Positions 45,843 through 56,824 of a stretch of DNA of 64,000 nt are shown one piece after another. The notes beneath the pieces were generated by a model. It saw only the letters and a program-made list of their open reading frames with translations. It ran no database searches and was not told the origin of the DNA. Both the position numbers and the translations under genes were made by a program. Source of the stretch: Denitrificimonas caeni. Lineage in GTDB: Bacteria; Pseudomonadota; Gammaproteobacteria; Pseudomonadales; Pseudomonadaceae. How positions within the stretch are numbered: position 1 is the first letter of the stretch; every line of letters starts with the position of its first letter. Location: positions 310,001-374,000 of the forward strand of contig NZ_CAJHOA010000004.1 in assembly GCF_905120345.1 (NCBI RefSeq), in the 5' to 3' direction.

Positions 45843-46421
45843 ATGAAATCATCTATTTGGAAAAAAATACTGATTGGCATCACTCTTATCCTTTGGCTTG
45901 GCTCCATGCTAACCGGATTATGGTGGTATAAAACGCGTTTTATCCGGCCATTTAGTGAAACCACCGCAGTATTTAGCGGCCAGGGTTTACGCCTGCCAGA
46001 CAGCATCGCTGGGCGTGGAGCGATTCGTTTTGTCCACTTTTGGGATCCAAGTTGTCCATGCAATGTCGGCAATCAGCAACATTTAGTGGAAATGATTGCG
46101 CGCTATGCCGGCAAAGTTGAATTTTATCACTTACAAAAGCCCGGTAGTCGCGGCCAACTACCCAAAGCACTCAGCAGCATGCGTCATTTAAGTAGCCTCC
46201 CAGGTTCTGAAGATTTGCCTGCTAGTCCTGCGGTCGCCATCTGGGATACGACGGGACACTTGGCCTATTTTGGCCCCTACAGTGAAGGCGCTGTGTGTAA
46301 TTCCAGCAACAGTTTTATTGAGCCAATCTTGGATGCACTACTCGATAATCGCCCAGTTAATGCAGCGAATACATTAGCAGTAGGCTGTTTTTGTAACTGG
46401 CAGCCGTCGCCAGACAAATAA
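45843..46421 (+). CDS. Membrane-anchored thioredoxin-like protein (DUF6436 type)
   Basis: A protein of about 192 residues with one N-terminal membrane anchor (about 5-28) and an extracytoplasmic domain with a thioredoxin-like FVHFWDPSCPCN motif, where Cys-Pro-Cys replaces the usual C-x-x-C. A further ELP-like loop SPAVAIWD precedes the end, which has a GCFCNW cysteine pair. Starts at 45828, 45834 and 45843 are in frame; none has a good ribosome site, and 45843 is chosen because the membrane anchor follows directly. It probably has a thiol or metal role in the periplasm. Confidence 0.72.
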   Translation: MKSSIWKKILIGITLILWLGSMLTGLWWYKTRFIRPFSETTAVFSGQGLRLPDSIAGRGAIRFVHFWDPSCPCNVGNQQHLVEMIARYAGKVEFYHLQKPGSRGQLPKALSSMRHLSSLPGSEDLPASPAVAIWDTTGHLAYFGPYSEGAVCNSSNSFIEPILDALLDNRPVNAANTLAVGCFCNWQPSPDK

Positions 46422-46505
46422 AACCCTGCAAAATCTATGCTAGGATGCCTATATACTTATGGCTATAAAAAGCCGCCCACTCACGCTTATTAGTGGAAAA
46501 TAAAA

Positions 46506-47195
46506 ATGGAACCGCATCCCTTATATCAAAAAATATTACGTGAGCATCACTTGTTTATTGCGCTCAACGAGAGTCAGTTGACGCAGTTGATAGAAGAAAG
46601 CCAATTACTCAACCTCGAAAAAGGTGCCTATGTTTTTCATCAAGGCGAAGCCTGCAATAACTTTGGTTTTGTTATTTCTGGTAGCGTAAAAATTTATCGA
46701 TTAACAGCTGATGGTCAAGAAAAAGTCTTTGAAGTGATTGGTGATCGTAATACCTTTGCAGAAGCCATGATGTTTATGGACACCGGTACTTACGTTGCCA
46801 CAGCCCAAGCGGTGCTACCGACTCAACTGTTAATGTTATCCAATGCAACCTATACCCGTTTACTACGTGAAAACACAGAAACGGCAATGGCACTGTTAGC
46901 GGCTCTATCGGTGCGCATGCATCAGCGTCTCAATGAAATTGAAATCCTTTCGCTGAAAAATGCAACCCATCGCGTCATTCGCTATATTCTTTCGCAAGCT
47001 TTACGCTCATGCAGTAAATGCAATACTCCAAGTTTTGAGCTGCCGATGGCCAAGCGTTTAGTCGCGGGGCATTTATCGATTCAACCAGAAACCTTCTCGC
47101 GAATTATTCATCATCTCAGTGACGAGGGTATTATTAAGGTTGATGGTCGTTTAATCTGCATTGTCGATCGCGAACGCCTCGAAAACTACGAATAA
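46506..47195 (+). CDS. dnr: Dnr-type Crp/Fnr regulator of denitrification
   Basis: A 229-residue Crp/Fnr-family activator. The cyclic-nucleotide-like sensor domain (about 20-140; KGAYVFHQGEACNNFGFVIS) is followed by a dimer helix and helix-turn-helix (about 150-220; VAGHLSIQPETFSRIIHHL). It lacks the N-terminal cysteines of FNR/Anr, and stretches such as NTFAEAMMFMDTGTYVATAQ and SLKNATHRVIRY match P. aeruginosa DNR as I recall it. DNR binds haem and responds to NO, switching on nor and nir genes. The nor operon and two matching boxes lie within 6 kb. No FNR box is seen upstream of the gene itself. Confidence 0.92.
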   Translation: MEPHPLYQKILREHHLFIALNESQLTQLIEESQLLNLEKGAYVFHQGEACNNFGFVISGSVKIYRLTADGQEKVFEVIGDRNTFAEAMMFMDTGTYVATAQAVLPTQLLMLSNATYTRLLRENTETAMALLAALSVRMHQRLNEIEILSLKNATHRVIRYILSQALRSCSKCNTPSFELPMAKRLVAGHLSIQPETFSRIIHHLSDEGIIKVDGRLICIVDRERLENYE

Positions 47196-47204
47196 ACATC
47201 TTAC

Positions 47205-47218
47205 TTGATAGCTATCAA
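47205..47218 (+). promoter_or_regulatory. Dnr/FNR box upstream of the zinc-ribbon gene
   Basis: TTGATAGCTATCAA is a perfect match to TTGAT-N4-ATCAA. It ends 50 bp before ATG 47269. With a 23-bp gap a weak -10 (CAAAAT, 47242-47247) follows, giving the layout of a class II activated promoter. It also lies 10 bp after the dnr stop. Confidence 0.85.
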
Positions 47219-47268
47219 GCACTCTGTTATGTCATTTATGACAAAATTTATCGAAAAGAGGGGTGCTT

Positions 47269-47469
47269 ATGCCAACGTGTCTATATTGCCAACATAATAA
47301 CTCTGCTGAGCAGTCAGTCTGTGAAAACTGCGGGATGAATTTACCCCAGCACACTGAGCGCAATGAGGCGCAACGTCTTTTGCGCTTCAAACTGTTTGTA
47401 ATTGGTCTGACTATCTTTTGCGCCATTATGATTGTCTGGTTACCTCGCAGTAATCCAGCCGGTGGTTAA
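47269..47469 (+). CDS. dnrP: Small zinc-ribbon membrane protein (DnrP-like)
   Basis: A 66-residue protein with an N-terminal zinc ribbon, CLYCQHNN...CENCGMN (two CxxC pairs), and one C-terminal membrane segment (about 42-60). SD AGAGGGG lies 5 bp before the ATG. The Dnr box upstream ties it to NO/denitrification control. It resembles the small protein annotated DnrP in pseudomonads; I assign that name from memory and position. The last 4 bases overlap the convergent nnrS gene. Confidence 0.8.
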   Translation: MPTCLYCQHNNSAEQSVCENCGMNLPQHTERNEAQRLLRFKLFVIGLTIFCAIMIVWLPRSNPAGG

Positions 47470-48620
47470 GCTGACACCTGACGCGCACCCCGACTTTGCC
47501 AAAAAACCACCAGTAGTAACAAAAAGCTTAACGACCACAACAGTGTCGCGCCCAACAACCAAATATTGCTTTGTTGGCCAAGCAATGCGGGTATCACCCG
47601 CAATACAGCCGCGCAATTGATCAAAACTCCAGCCAGATGACTCAATGGCCGTGCATTCGGATCGCGATAACGCTGCAGCAACTGAGTACGCGCCATCACC
47701 GTTAGCGTCAAAGTACCCAGCGCGCCAACGGTTAATGCATGAACGCCCGCGCTGAGCAGCGCAGGTTTAAATAACAGGGCGCAACCGAGCAGACACAAGC
47801 CAAGCGCCAGCCACGCATAACCGGCACCCAACAATAATAAATCAGCTCGATCGCGGCAATGCCATAACTGCCAGCGCAGCAGACGTAACGCCGTCAACAC
47901 GCCGCATAGCAACACCAATACACCCGCGAACTGCTCACTGAAAACACTCGGTAACGGGTAAAGCGCCAGCACCATAAATAGAATAATCAGCACAGCTCCT
48001 TCAATATTAGGTTGCACACGTGCTTGCAGAGTGCGCTGCTGTCGTAACAAATGCCCAGCTACGGCTGGCGCGATAATCCGTCCTCCCATAAAGAACATTA
48101 ACAAGGCTAAACCCAGCAATAGTTCAACTAGGATCTTTTGTCCTTGCCAAGTGGGCTGTGCGGCAAACGCCAGCAAAGTACAGAGAATAAGCAATAACGG
48201 TGCGGTGGTTTTATTGCGCCATTTTTTAGCCGAACGAGCAAAGCGCGGTACCGTCCAAGCGGCAGTTAATCCCGCTACCGCTAAAGCACCCGACCATGCC
48301 AACGGACTGCCGGGAAAACATAAAAAACCCAGCCGCGCCAGCAGCCAAACAGCTATCAGCAGCCAAACTTTAGGTGCTGCAATCGGTCCTAATAAGTAGC
48401 CTGCGACCACCAACATAGCGTAGCCAATCAACATCTCATGGGCATGACCAAAAGCGCTGTACAATCCTACTGGCGCAGGGATACCCATCAGCAACGCTAA
48501 ACTTGACCAAGGTAAAATCAGCGCAGCGTAAGCAGCCGCCAATGGAAACAAGTACTGACTGGCGGGTCTTTTACGTTTTTTTACCGACGGCTTTGCGGTG
48601 GCATTCACCAAAACAACCAT
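47466..48620 (-). CDS. nnrS: NnrS family haem/copper membrane protein
   Basis: A 384-residue membrane protein with about ten to twelve membrane segments. The NnrS signature His pairs are visible in FGHAHEMLIGYAMLVVAGYL and later in AGVHALTVGALGTLTLTV. NnrS proteins are haem- and copper-containing and protect against nitrosative stress. It is downstream of norD on the same strand, 38 bp away, so probably in the nor transcript, and overlaps the convergent small zinc-ribbon gene by 4 bp. Confidence 0.9.
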   Translation of the reverse strand: MVVLVNATAKPSVKKRKRPASQYLFPLAAAYAALILPWSSLALLMGIPAPVGLYSAFGHAHEMLIGYAMLVVAGYLLGPIAAPKVWLLIAVWLLARLGFLCFPGSPLAWSGALAVAGLTAAWTVPRFARSAKKWRNKTTAPLLLILCTLLAFAAQPTWQGQKILVELLLGLALLMFFMGGRIIAPAVAGHLLRQQRTLQARVQPNIEGAVLIILFMVLALYPLPSVFSEQFAGVLVLLCGVLTALRLLRWQLWHCRDRADLLLLGAGYAWLALGLCLLGCALLFKPALLSAGVHALTVGALGTLTLTVMARTQLLQRYRDPNARPLSHLAGVLINCAAVLRVIPALLGQQSNIWLLGATLLWSLSFLLLLVVFWQSRGARQVSA

Positions 48621-48658
48621 CCTCTTTTAAGTCGTTGATTTATACCTATGCTGGCTCA

Positions 48659-50503
48659 CTATTGCGTCAGCTGACGGTATAACTGCGGCAAACGTGTGGG
48701 CAAATGTTCGGGTTCACGAATTAAGGTATAACCATTCGCACCAAACATGTACGGCAGGTAGTCAGCCGCCTCGCGGTCAATGGTGATACAGAATGGTATC
48801 AAACCCATTTTCTGTGCTTCTAACACGGCTTGGCGAGTGTCTTCGACACCGTAGCGACCCTCATAGAGATCCAGATCATTCGGTTTGCCATCGGTGACTA
48901 ACAATAAGACGCGACGCTTATGGGGGCGTTCTTTGAGTAACGCGCTGGCTTGGCGAATCGCCGCACCCATCCGGGTGTAATAACCCGGTTTTAAGCCCTG
49001 AATAGTCCCACGCACGCTGTCTTCATAGCGCTGATCAAAGCGTTTAATTTCTTGCATACGCACTTGATGGCGACGTAATGAAGAGAAGCCATAGAGAGCA
49101 AAATCATCCCCCACAGCCGATAACGCCTCGCCAAACAGCAACATACTGTCAGCCACCACATCAATCACACGACGCTCATCATTGATGTGTGAGTCGGTCG
49201 ACATGGATAAGTCTGCTAACAATAAACAGGATAGATCACGGTGCTGCTGACGTTTTTCCATAAACAAACCGCGCTCAGCGACTTGGCCGTGCTGACGTTC
49301 AACATGGAAATCCAAACAGGCTTGTAAATCGAGCTCATCGCCTTGTGGTTGCTGGTGTAACCAGCGTGGCTCACTGCGTAAGTTCTCAAATTGACGCCGG
49401 ATGCGGCGTGCCAACTGACTCAAGCGTAACGGTAACGGTGCCGCCTCTTGATCACGCGGCTGCATCATCTGCACATTCACAAAGTCTTCTTGCAGGGCGT
49501 TTTTACGAAAATCCCATTCAGGTAACTTAATCCCTTCTCCCAGCGGAATATCATCGACATCCGCTGGCGGTAAATCGAGGTGTAATTTTAAACCACCGCC
49601 TTTGCGTTTACGTTTGCGCGATAAGGCAATCTCATCTAAGTCATCGGCAACCCGCGCCGCATCTAAATCTTCGTTATCATCACCACAGCGATCGACATCA
49701 ATATGCTCAGACCAGCTGAATAAATTTTCTAAACGAAAGAGCAATAAACCTTGCTTACCCGAGTTATCTTCAACCCGCTTCGCCTGTTTACGCACATCAC
49801 GGCCTTCACCTTGTGCGCTCCCCATCACATCACCTTCGTCATCCTCGCTTTCAAGCTCGCTGGCTTGTGGATCGCCAAGACGTTCAGCCGGATATAACCA
49901 CAACGGTAGCGGAAACGGCGCACGCTCTGTGACCGGAAAATCAACAACACTGCCTGGCTCTTGCAAGGCTTGACGTAAAGCACGCTCTAAAGCGGCTTCA
50001 TTTTTCTTTAATGAATTAGGGTCTGGACGTAACGCTAAATGTGCATCCAGTAAACGCTGATAACGTGAACGCAGCGCTGGATACTGTTCCAGCAAATTTT
50101 TCGTCCAACGTTGATTATCACGCCCCCAATGGCGCATTTTGTCAGACGTGGCCGCCAGCAATGCCAACCAGCGGTAGAGGTCTCGATTGAGTTCAGGGTC
50201 AGGATAGACAGCCAAACTAGCGGGCAGGCGTAAGTTTTCCGCATCAGCCCAGGCCACCGCCAATTGCTGGCTACTGCCGGCGACTTGCTGAATCAGTGAG
50301 CGACGCAACACCATTTGTCGTGCACTGGAGGCTTCTACGGCAATCCCAGAAGCGCCGCCTAAGGCGCGAAACAGCACAGCCAAAGAACGCTGCATATCCA
50401 CTAGTTCAATCTGTGCCTCGGGAAAGCCTGGATCAGCACGTCGGGTAATAAATCGATGCCAAACACCACCGGCCCACTCTTCAACTTCAACTCCAATGCC
50501 CAT
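48659..50503 (-). CDS. norD: Nitric oxide reductase activation protein NorD
   Basis: A 614-residue cytoplasmic protein with a C-terminal von Willebrand A domain (about 420-610), whose MIDAS motif is DLSMSTDS with later LLLVTDGKPND. The acidic central region (about 225-300) is common in NorD. It acts with a MoxR-type ATPase (NorQ) to mature NO reductase; no norQ is in the window. ATG 50503, with GAGG 6 bp upstream, is chosen over the TTG at 50509. It follows norB by about 120 bp. Confidence 0.92.
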   Translation of the reverse strand: MGIGVEVEEWAGGVWHRFITRRADPGFPEAQIELVDMQRSLAVLFRALGGASGIAVEASSARQMVLRRSLIQQVAGSSQQLAVAWADAENLRLPASLAVYPDPELNRDLYRWLALLAATSDKMRHWGRDNQRWTKNLLEQYPALRSRYQRLLDAHLALRPDPNSLKKNEAALERALRQALQEPGSVVDFPVTERAPFPLPLWLYPAERLGDPQASELESEDDEGDVMGSAQGEGRDVRKQAKRVEDNSGKQGLLLFRLENLFSWSEHIDVDRCGDDNEDLDAARVADDLDEIALSRKRKRKGGGLKLHLDLPPADVDDIPLGEGIKLPEWDFRKNALQEDFVNVQMMQPRDQEAAPLPLRLSQLARRIRRQFENLRSEPRWLHQQPQGDELDLQACLDFHVERQHGQVAERGLFMEKRQQHRDLSCLLLADLSMSTDSHINDERRVIDVVADSMLLFGEALSAVGDDFALYGFSSLRRHQVRMQEIKRFDQRYEDSVRGTIQGLKPGYYTRMGAAIRQASALLKERPHKRRVLLLVTDGKPNDLDLYEGRYGVEDTRQAVLEAQKMGLIPFCITIDREAADYLPYMFGANGYTLIREPEHLPTRLPQLYRQLTQ

Positions 50504-50626
50504 CTGCAACCTCGCTTACTGCTGCGTTACCTGTACAGAAAGCCCATACAGCTATCGCTAAAACAACTTCGGCCCGCTGTACAAGCCGGGCCGAAGATCA
50601 TGACATCATCACGTTAACTTACGTAA

Positions 50627-52125
<1,499 letters not shown>

Positions 52126-52126
52126 A

Positions 52127-52567
52127 TCAACCCTCCTTGTTTGGTGGCCAGTTATTGGTATTGATTTTCGAAGTCCATTTGAGGAACTCGGCTAAATCAT
52201 CTAACTGTGCATCGGTTAAGTTGAACTGCGGCATTTGTCGACGGCCAGGAATGTTGGTGGGTTGTGCCTTCATCCACGCAGGTAAGAAGAATTTGAAACC
52301 TTCCTCACCACCACGACGGACAAACACGTTACCCAGCTCAGGTGCAAAGTAAGCACCTTCACCCAGCAAGCTGTGACAGCCAATGCAGTTATTCTCTTCC
52401 CAGACGAGCTTTCCACGAACCACTGACTCAGTCAGTAAATGGCTATTGGTGCGCTCTGGAACGGTTCTTTCTGTATGGTAAGTGAGTGCAAGAAAAACCA
52501 AGACGAAGAACAAACTTCCTCCATAGTAGATATTTCTCGCCATACCTTTTGTGAAAGTTTCAGACAT
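52127..52567 (-). CDS. norC: Nitric oxide reductase cytochrome c subunit
   Basis: A 146-residue membrane-anchored cytochrome c, the same length as P. aeruginosa NorC. One N-terminal membrane helix (about 12-30; YYGGSLFFVLVFLALTY), the haem c motif CIGCH, and the axial Met in RRQMPQF. It passes electrons to NorB. ATG 52567 with AGGAGG directly upstream is preferred to the longer frame to 52618. Its promoter holds a perfect Dnr box and a -10 TATGAT (52601-52596). Confidence 0.97.
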   Translation of the reverse strand: MSETFTKGMARNIYYGGSLFFVLVFLALTYHTERTVPERTNSHLLTESVVRGKLVWEENNCIGCHSLLGEGAYFAPELGNVFVRRGGEEGFKFFLPAWMKAQPTNIPGRRQMPQFNLTDAQLDDLAEFLKWTSKINTNNWPPNKEG

Positions 52568-52595
52568 GACGCCTCCTAATGAGTTATGCACGCCC

Positions 52596-52638
52596 ATCAT
52601 AGAAACAGTTGGTAACAAAGCCTCTTGATAGTAATCAA
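52596..52638 (-). promoter_or_regulatory. Dnr-dependent norC promoter
   Basis: The box TTGATAGTAATCAA (52625-52638; its complement on the transcribed strand is TTGATTACTATCAA) is a perfect Dnr/FNR site. A -10 TATGAT (52601-52596) follows after 23 bp, placing the box near -42 and the start near 52589, with the norC SD and ATG downstream. Confidence 0.85.
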
Positions 52639-52945
52639 GTATTCTTAAGTAGGCCTCTCAGGTATTCCCAAGGCGATTGAAAAAGCCTCGTTGGCGACAC
52701 CCGCTCATACCCGATAAAGCATTTCTATTATCTTTTTTGTATCAAAATGCGAACATATATTAGTAATTACTGTCTATACTGGTACGTAAGAATTGCTACT
52801 ACTAACTGTGTGGAATTCTAAGGCGTTTTGAAGAAACATAGGTTTTTTTTGGGAGCCTGCTGCTAAACGACTTTTAGCGACAGCTGTCAATTAAATGGAT
52901 TTTTTAAGTGCTCGAAAATACATAAGTCCAATGGAGCTAGACACT
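52639..52945. other. Intergenic region between norC promoter and DUF4398 gene
   Basis: 307 bp, AT-rich, with no gene. A -10-like TATACT near 52775 could serve the DUF4398/OmpA operon. A small stem GCTAAA-CGACT-TTTAGC (about 52863-52879) lies in its leader. An in-frame extension of the DUF4398 gene back to 52895 is possible but has no ribosome site. Confidence 0.45.
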
Positions 52946-53329
52946 ATGCAAACAAAAACTTTTTTTAAAAACCCTAAATCCCTACTCGTTATTTTAGCTG
53001 CAAGTAGTGTATTGACCCTAGCTGGGTGTGCTGGCAATCCGCCAACAGCACAACTCGCGGTGGCGACTCAGGCACTGAATGCCGCAGAGACTGCCGGAGC
53101 GACTGAGTTTGCACCCGTAGAAATGCAATCTGCACGTAAGAAGTTAAAAGACGCAGAAAAAGCAGAATTTGAAAAAGATTATAAACAAGCCCAATCTCTC
53201 GCAGAGCAAGCCGAATGGGACGCCCGTGTTGCTGAGCGTAAAGCTCAAGCAGAAAAGGTTCAGCGTTCAGTAGACGATGCGAAACGCGGCGTAGAAGAAT
53301 TACGTAATGAAAGTTTACGTGGCAAGTAA
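52946..53329 (+). CDS. DUF4398 lipoprotein
   Basis: A 127-residue lipoprotein: signal peptide with lipobox LAGC (Cys about 28) and a long helical DUF4398 domain, rich in Ala, Glu and Lys and likely coiled-coil (about 45-120; EMQSARKKLKDAEKAEFEKD). ATG 52946, with GGAG 9 bp upstream, is preferred to earlier in-frame starts. It precedes an OmpA-domain protein that also has a DUF4398-type N-terminal part, so the two probably act together at the outer membrane. Confidence 0.85.
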   Translation: MQTKTFFKNPKSLLVILAASSVLTLAGCAGNPPTAQLAVATQALNAAETAGATEFAPVEMQSARKKLKDAEKAEFEKDYKQAQSLAEQAEWDARVAERKAQAEKVQRSVDDAKRGVEELRNESLRGK

Positions 53330-53379
53330 CTTACTCAGTCAATTGCTCGCTAACTTTATAGAATTTAAGGATATACCCT

Positions 53380-54162
53380 ATGCGTAAATTATTCGTTGTT
53401 CCTAGCCTACTTGTCTTGAGCCTCGGCCTAACCGCCTGTGCCAACCAACCTAATACTGCTTTAGAGCAAGCACGGGTCAATGTAACGCAGTTACAAAACA
53501 GCCCAGAAGCATTGAAACTTGCGCCTTTAGAAACTAAAGATGCTGTTAAAATGCTTGATCAAGCAGACAAAGCTTACCGTGATGGCAAAAAAGAAGATAA
53601 CGTTAATCAACTGGCGTATCTCACCTCTCAGCGCGCTGAGTTAGCCAAACAAACTATTGCTTTGAAAAACGGTGAAGCAGCGTTAAAAAACAAAGCCGGT
53701 GAACGTGCACAAGCTATTTTAGATGCACGCGAAGCGGAAATCCAAAAACTACAAGCTAAGCTCAGTGACTTAGATGCTAAACAAACTGATCGTGGCTCTC
53801 TTGTGACCTTTGGCGATGTGCTATTCGACTTAAATAAAGCCGATTTGAAGCCAGCAGCACAAAATAACATTCGTAAACTGGCTGAGTTTTTACGTGAAAA
53901 TCCAACGCGTAAAGTCTTAATCGAAGGTTTCACCGATAGTACAGGTAGCGCCGCCTATAATTTGCAGCTGTCTGATCTACGTGCACAGTCTGTTAAGCGT
54001 GCTTTAGTGAAAGAAGGTGTCGACTTTAACAGCATCAACACTATTGGCTTCGGTAAAGAATACCCTGTCGCCGATAACGACACTCCAGCATCACGCTCAA
54101 TGAACCGTCGTGTTGAAGTCACCATCTCACATGATGACAAAGCCGTTGCGCCACGTCGCTAA
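53380..54162 (+). CDS. OmpA-family lipoprotein with DUF4398-like N-terminal region
   Basis: A 260-residue lipoprotein: signal and lipobox LTAC (about 16-19), helical DUF4398-like region (about 25-140), then an OmpA C-terminal peptidoglycan-binding domain (about 145-255). The latter shows GDVLFDLNKADLKPAA, IEGFTDSTGSAAYN, the contact LSDLRAQSVK and the Arg in SMNRRVEVTI. It probably ties the outer membrane to the cell wall. It is 50 bp after the DUF4398 lipoprotein and closed by a strong terminator. Confidence 0.92.
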   Translation: MRKLFVVPSLLVLSLGLTACANQPNTALEQARVNVTQLQNSPEALKLAPLETKDAVKMLDQADKAYRDGKKEDNVNQLAYLTSQRAELAKQTIALKNGEAALKNKAGERAQAILDAREAEIQKLQAKLSDLDAKQTDRGSLVTFGDVLFDLNKADLKPAAQNNIRKLAEFLRENPTRKVLIEGFTDSTGSAAYNLQLSDLRAQSVKRALVKEGVDFNSINTIGFGKEYPVADNDTPASRSMNRRVEVTISHDDKAVAPRR

Positions 54163-54179
54163 GCGTTAAAATGCTTAAT

Positions 54180-54210
54180 AAAAAACCCAGCTGATAAGGC
54201 TGGGTTTTTT
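54180..54210 (+). terminator. Rho-independent terminator of the OmpA operon
   Basis: AAAAAACCCAGC (54180-54191), loop TGATAAG, GCTGGGTTTTTT (54199-54210). A-rich left and T-rich right arms make it suitable for both the OmpA gene and the convergent metQ. Confidence 0.92.
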
Positions 54211-54240
54211 ATTATTATCGATAAAGCATAACTCTAGTAA

Positions 54241-55011
54241 TTAAAACGTGGGGACAACCGCACCTTTATACTTTTCATTGATAAAGGCTTTAGCCTCATC
54301 GCTGTGCAACGCTTTAACTAATTTCTGCACGGCTTCAGCGTTTTTATTGTCTTCGCGTGTCACCAAAATATTCACATAAGGTGAATCAGCACCTTCAATC
54401 ACTAAAGCATCTTTATTGGGGTTTAGACCCGCTTCAAGTGCGTAGTTGGTATTGATCAACGCTAAGTCAACTTGATCAAGTACACGCGGTAAAGTCGCTG
54501 CTTCCAGCTCACGCACTTTGATCTTTTTAGGGTTCTCAGCGATATCCCGTGGCGTTGCGGTAATTCCTGCTTCTGGCTTAAGTTTAATCACGCCTGCAGT
54601 TTGTAGCAGCAATAAAGCACGACCACCGTTAGTGGCATCGTTAGGAATCACCACGTTAGCGCCCATTTTCAGCTCATCCAGCTGTTTGATTTTGCTGGAA
54701 TACGCACCAAAAGGCTCAATATGTACACCAGCGACACTGACTAGAGTCGTGCTTTTGGTTTTATTAAACTCATCAAGGTACGGCTGGTGCTGGAAGAAGT
54801 TAGCATCTAAACGACCTTCCGCGACTTGTACGTTAGGCTGCACGTAATCAGTAAATACTTTGACATCCAGCTCCACACCTTGCTCGGCTAAAGATGGCTT
54901 TAAAAATTCTAAAATTTCTGCGTGCGGTACCGGTGTTGCGGCAACGGTTAAAGACTCTGCCTGCACAGAAAATACGCTTAAGGCGGCTAAAGCTAATAAT
55001 GTTTTTTTCAT
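54241..55011 (-). CDS. metQ: Methionine ABC transporter substrate-binding protein (NlpA family)
   Basis: A 256-residue periplasmic binding protein for methionine. Signal peptide MKKTLLALAALSVFSVQA without a lipobox Cys, so it would be soluble rather than lipid-anchored. Family motifs: VAATPVPHAEIL, FTDYVQPNVQVAEGRLDANF and IPNDATNGGRALLLLQ. ATG 55011, with GGAG 6 bp upstream, is preferred to the start at 55029. It is last of metN-metI-metQ. Confidence 0.92.
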   Translation of the reverse strand: MKKTLLALAALSVFSVQAESLTVAATPVPHAEILEFLKPSLAEQGVELDVKVFTDYVQPNVQVAEGRLDANFFQHQPYLDEFNKTKSTTLVSVAGVHIEPFGAYSSKIKQLDELKMGANVVIPNDATNGGRALLLLQTAGVIKLKPEAGITATPRDIAENPKKIKVRELEAATLPRVLDQVDLALINTNYALEAGLNPNKDALVIEGADSPYVNILVTREDNKNAEAVQKLVKALHSDEAKAFINEKYKGAVVPTF

Positions 55012-55061
55012 AAAATACTCCAATTGCATTGATCATCAGCTATAAGTAGCTGTTTTTATAG

Positions 55062-55727
55062 TTACTTTCGAGAAAACCGTAACACAAGACGGTCACCGAC
55101 ACTCTGCAAAACCTGCACCAGCAATAACAGTAAAACTACCGTTACCACCATCACATCAGTTTGAAAGCGCTGGTAACCAAAGCGAATCGCTAAATCCCCT
55201 AAACCACCGGCACCGACGACACCCGCCATCGCGGTATAAGACACCAGTGTAATCGCAGTTACCGTAGTTGCCGCAATAATGCCTGGGCGCGCCTCAGGCA
55301 ATAGGGCATTAAAAATAATCTGCCGCGTACTGGCGCCCATGGCTTGCGTGGCTTCAATGATGCCGCGGTCCACTTCACGTAAAGCAGTTTCCACCAGGCG
55401 CGCAAAAAATGGCGTGGTGCCCACGACCAACGGTGGAATCGCCCCAGCCACGCCCAGCGAGGTGCCGGTCATTACGACAGTGATCGGAATCATCACAATC
55501 AATAGAATAATAAATGGCAAAGAACGCAGCACATTCACTACAAATGACAGCATGGCGTACAAAGCGCGGTGCTCAAACATTTGCCGCGGACCGACGAGAA
55601 ATAATAAAACCCCAACCGGTAAGCCTAAAATAACGGTGAATAACAGTGAGCCGCCCAGCATCAGTAAGGTATCTAATGTGGCTTGCCAAATTTCATACCA
55701 ATCAATATTAATCAGTAGTTCACTCAT
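55062..55727 (-). CDS. metI: Methionine ABC transporter permease
   Basis: A 221-residue inner-membrane permease with five to six membrane segments. The coupling loop reads [20 protein letters not shown] and the block [14 protein letters not shown] is typical of MetI. Its start overlaps the metN stop by 4 bp. It forms the channel of the MetNIQ importer. Confidence 0.94.
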   Translation of the reverse strand: MSELLINIDWYEIWQATLDTLLMLGGSLLFTVILGLPVGVLLFLVGPRQMFEHRALYAMLSFVVNVLRSLPFIILLIVMIPITVVMTGTSLGVAGAIPPLVVGTTPFFARLVETALREVDRGIIEATQAMGASTRQIIFNALLPEARPGIIAATTVTAITLVSYTAMAGVVGAGGLGDLAIRFGYQRFQTDVMVVTVVLLLLLVQVLQSVGDRLVLRFSRK

Positions 55728-56734
55728 GGACGTAATACCTCGACATGCACACCGGCAGCACGCAGTTGTTGTTCGGCTAACAGCTCTTTGCCGCCAGTTA
55801 GGGCTAAGGTGAGCTGACCACAGGCCTGATCTTTAATCCGCCCGATACGTCCAGCTAAAATACTGTAATCAACCCCGGTATCACGGGCCACTTGCCCTAA
55901 TAAAGGGGCGTAAGTGGCTTCTCCAACAAACGTTAGGCGGACAATACGACCACTGATTTGCTGATAATTCTCATCTATCGATAGATCCGAGTCTTGCTCT
56001 GTTTCCTGAACAAAACGCTGCGTAGTCGGGTGCTGTGGATGCAAAAATACATCGCTCACCGATCCTTGCTCGACAATCACACCGGCGTCCATGACCCCAA
56101 CTCGATCGCAGACACGACGAATCACATCCATTTCATGGGTAATCAGTACAATCGTCAGGCCCAACTCACGATTGATCTCAGCCAGCAGTTGTAATACTTG
56201 CCCAGTGGTTTGTGGATCGAGCGCGCTGGTTGCTTCATCGCACAAGAGAATTTTCGGATCAGTGGCCAAGGCGCGGGCAATACCAACTCGCTGCTTTTGG
56301 CCGCCGGACAGTTGCGCGGGGTATTTATCAGCATGCTCACTTAAACCAACGCGCGCCAGTAATTCAATCACACGTTGCTTAATTTGCGCTTTGCTAAGTT
56401 CACCAGCCAGCTTTAACGGCATGGCAACATTATTCGCCACGGTTTTTGAAGCGAGCAAATTAAAGTGCTGAAAAATCATTCCGACGCGCTGACGAAAACG
56501 ACGCAAACCTTGCGCATCTAAAGCAGTAACATCAACACCATCCACGACAATACGTCCACCGCTAGGTTCTTCTAAGCGGTTGATCAAACGTAATAGCGTG
56601 CTTTTACCAGCGCCAGAGTGGCCAATCAGACCAAAAATCTCACCCGGCTGCACCTGTAAGTTAGTGGGTTGTAAAGCGACAATATTTTGCCCGTTTACTG
56701 CATAAGCTTTATGCACATCGTGGAATTCAATCAC
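55724..56734 (-). CDS. metN: Methionine ABC transporter ATPase with NIL domain
   Basis: A 336-residue ATPase: Walker [10 protein letters not shown], signature LSGGQKQR, Walker [13 protein letters not shown] and the H-loop ITHEMDV. It is followed by a C-terminal NIL regulatory domain (about 260-336; [18 protein letters not shown]), where methionine binds to inhibit transport. First gene of metNIQ. No SAM riboswitch was seen upstream; a short stem GCGATGC/GCATCGC (56752-56783) lies in the gap. Confidence 0.95.
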   Translation of the reverse strand: MIEFHDVHKAYAVNGQNIVALQPTNLQVQPGEIFGLIGHSGAGKSTLLRLINRLEEPSGGRIVVDGVDVTALDAQGLRRFRQRVGMIFQHFNLLASKTVANNVAMPLKLAGELSKAQIKQRVIELLARVGLSEHADKYPAQLSGGQKQRVGIARALATDPKILLCDEATSALDPQTTGQVLQLLAEINRELGLTIVLITHEMDVIRRVCDRVGVMDAGVIVEQGSVSDVFLHPQHPTTQRFVQETEQDSDLSIDENYQQISGRIVRLTFVGEATYAPLLGQVARDTGVDYSILAGRIGRIKDQACGQLTLALTGGKELLAEQQLRAAGVHVEVLRP

Positions 56735-56824
56735 GGGTTAACCTTGTTAGGGCGATGCCGAAGACTAGTGTGCCCAGCATCGCTTAGCATGAAAAGTTAT
56801 TTTAAATTCTATCAATAAAATATT

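Noticed and set aside
55279-55812. 177-codon plus-strand frame opposite metI/metN
   Set aside because: Fully covered by the conserved metI and metN genes on the other strand; composition is that of a reverse-frame shadow.
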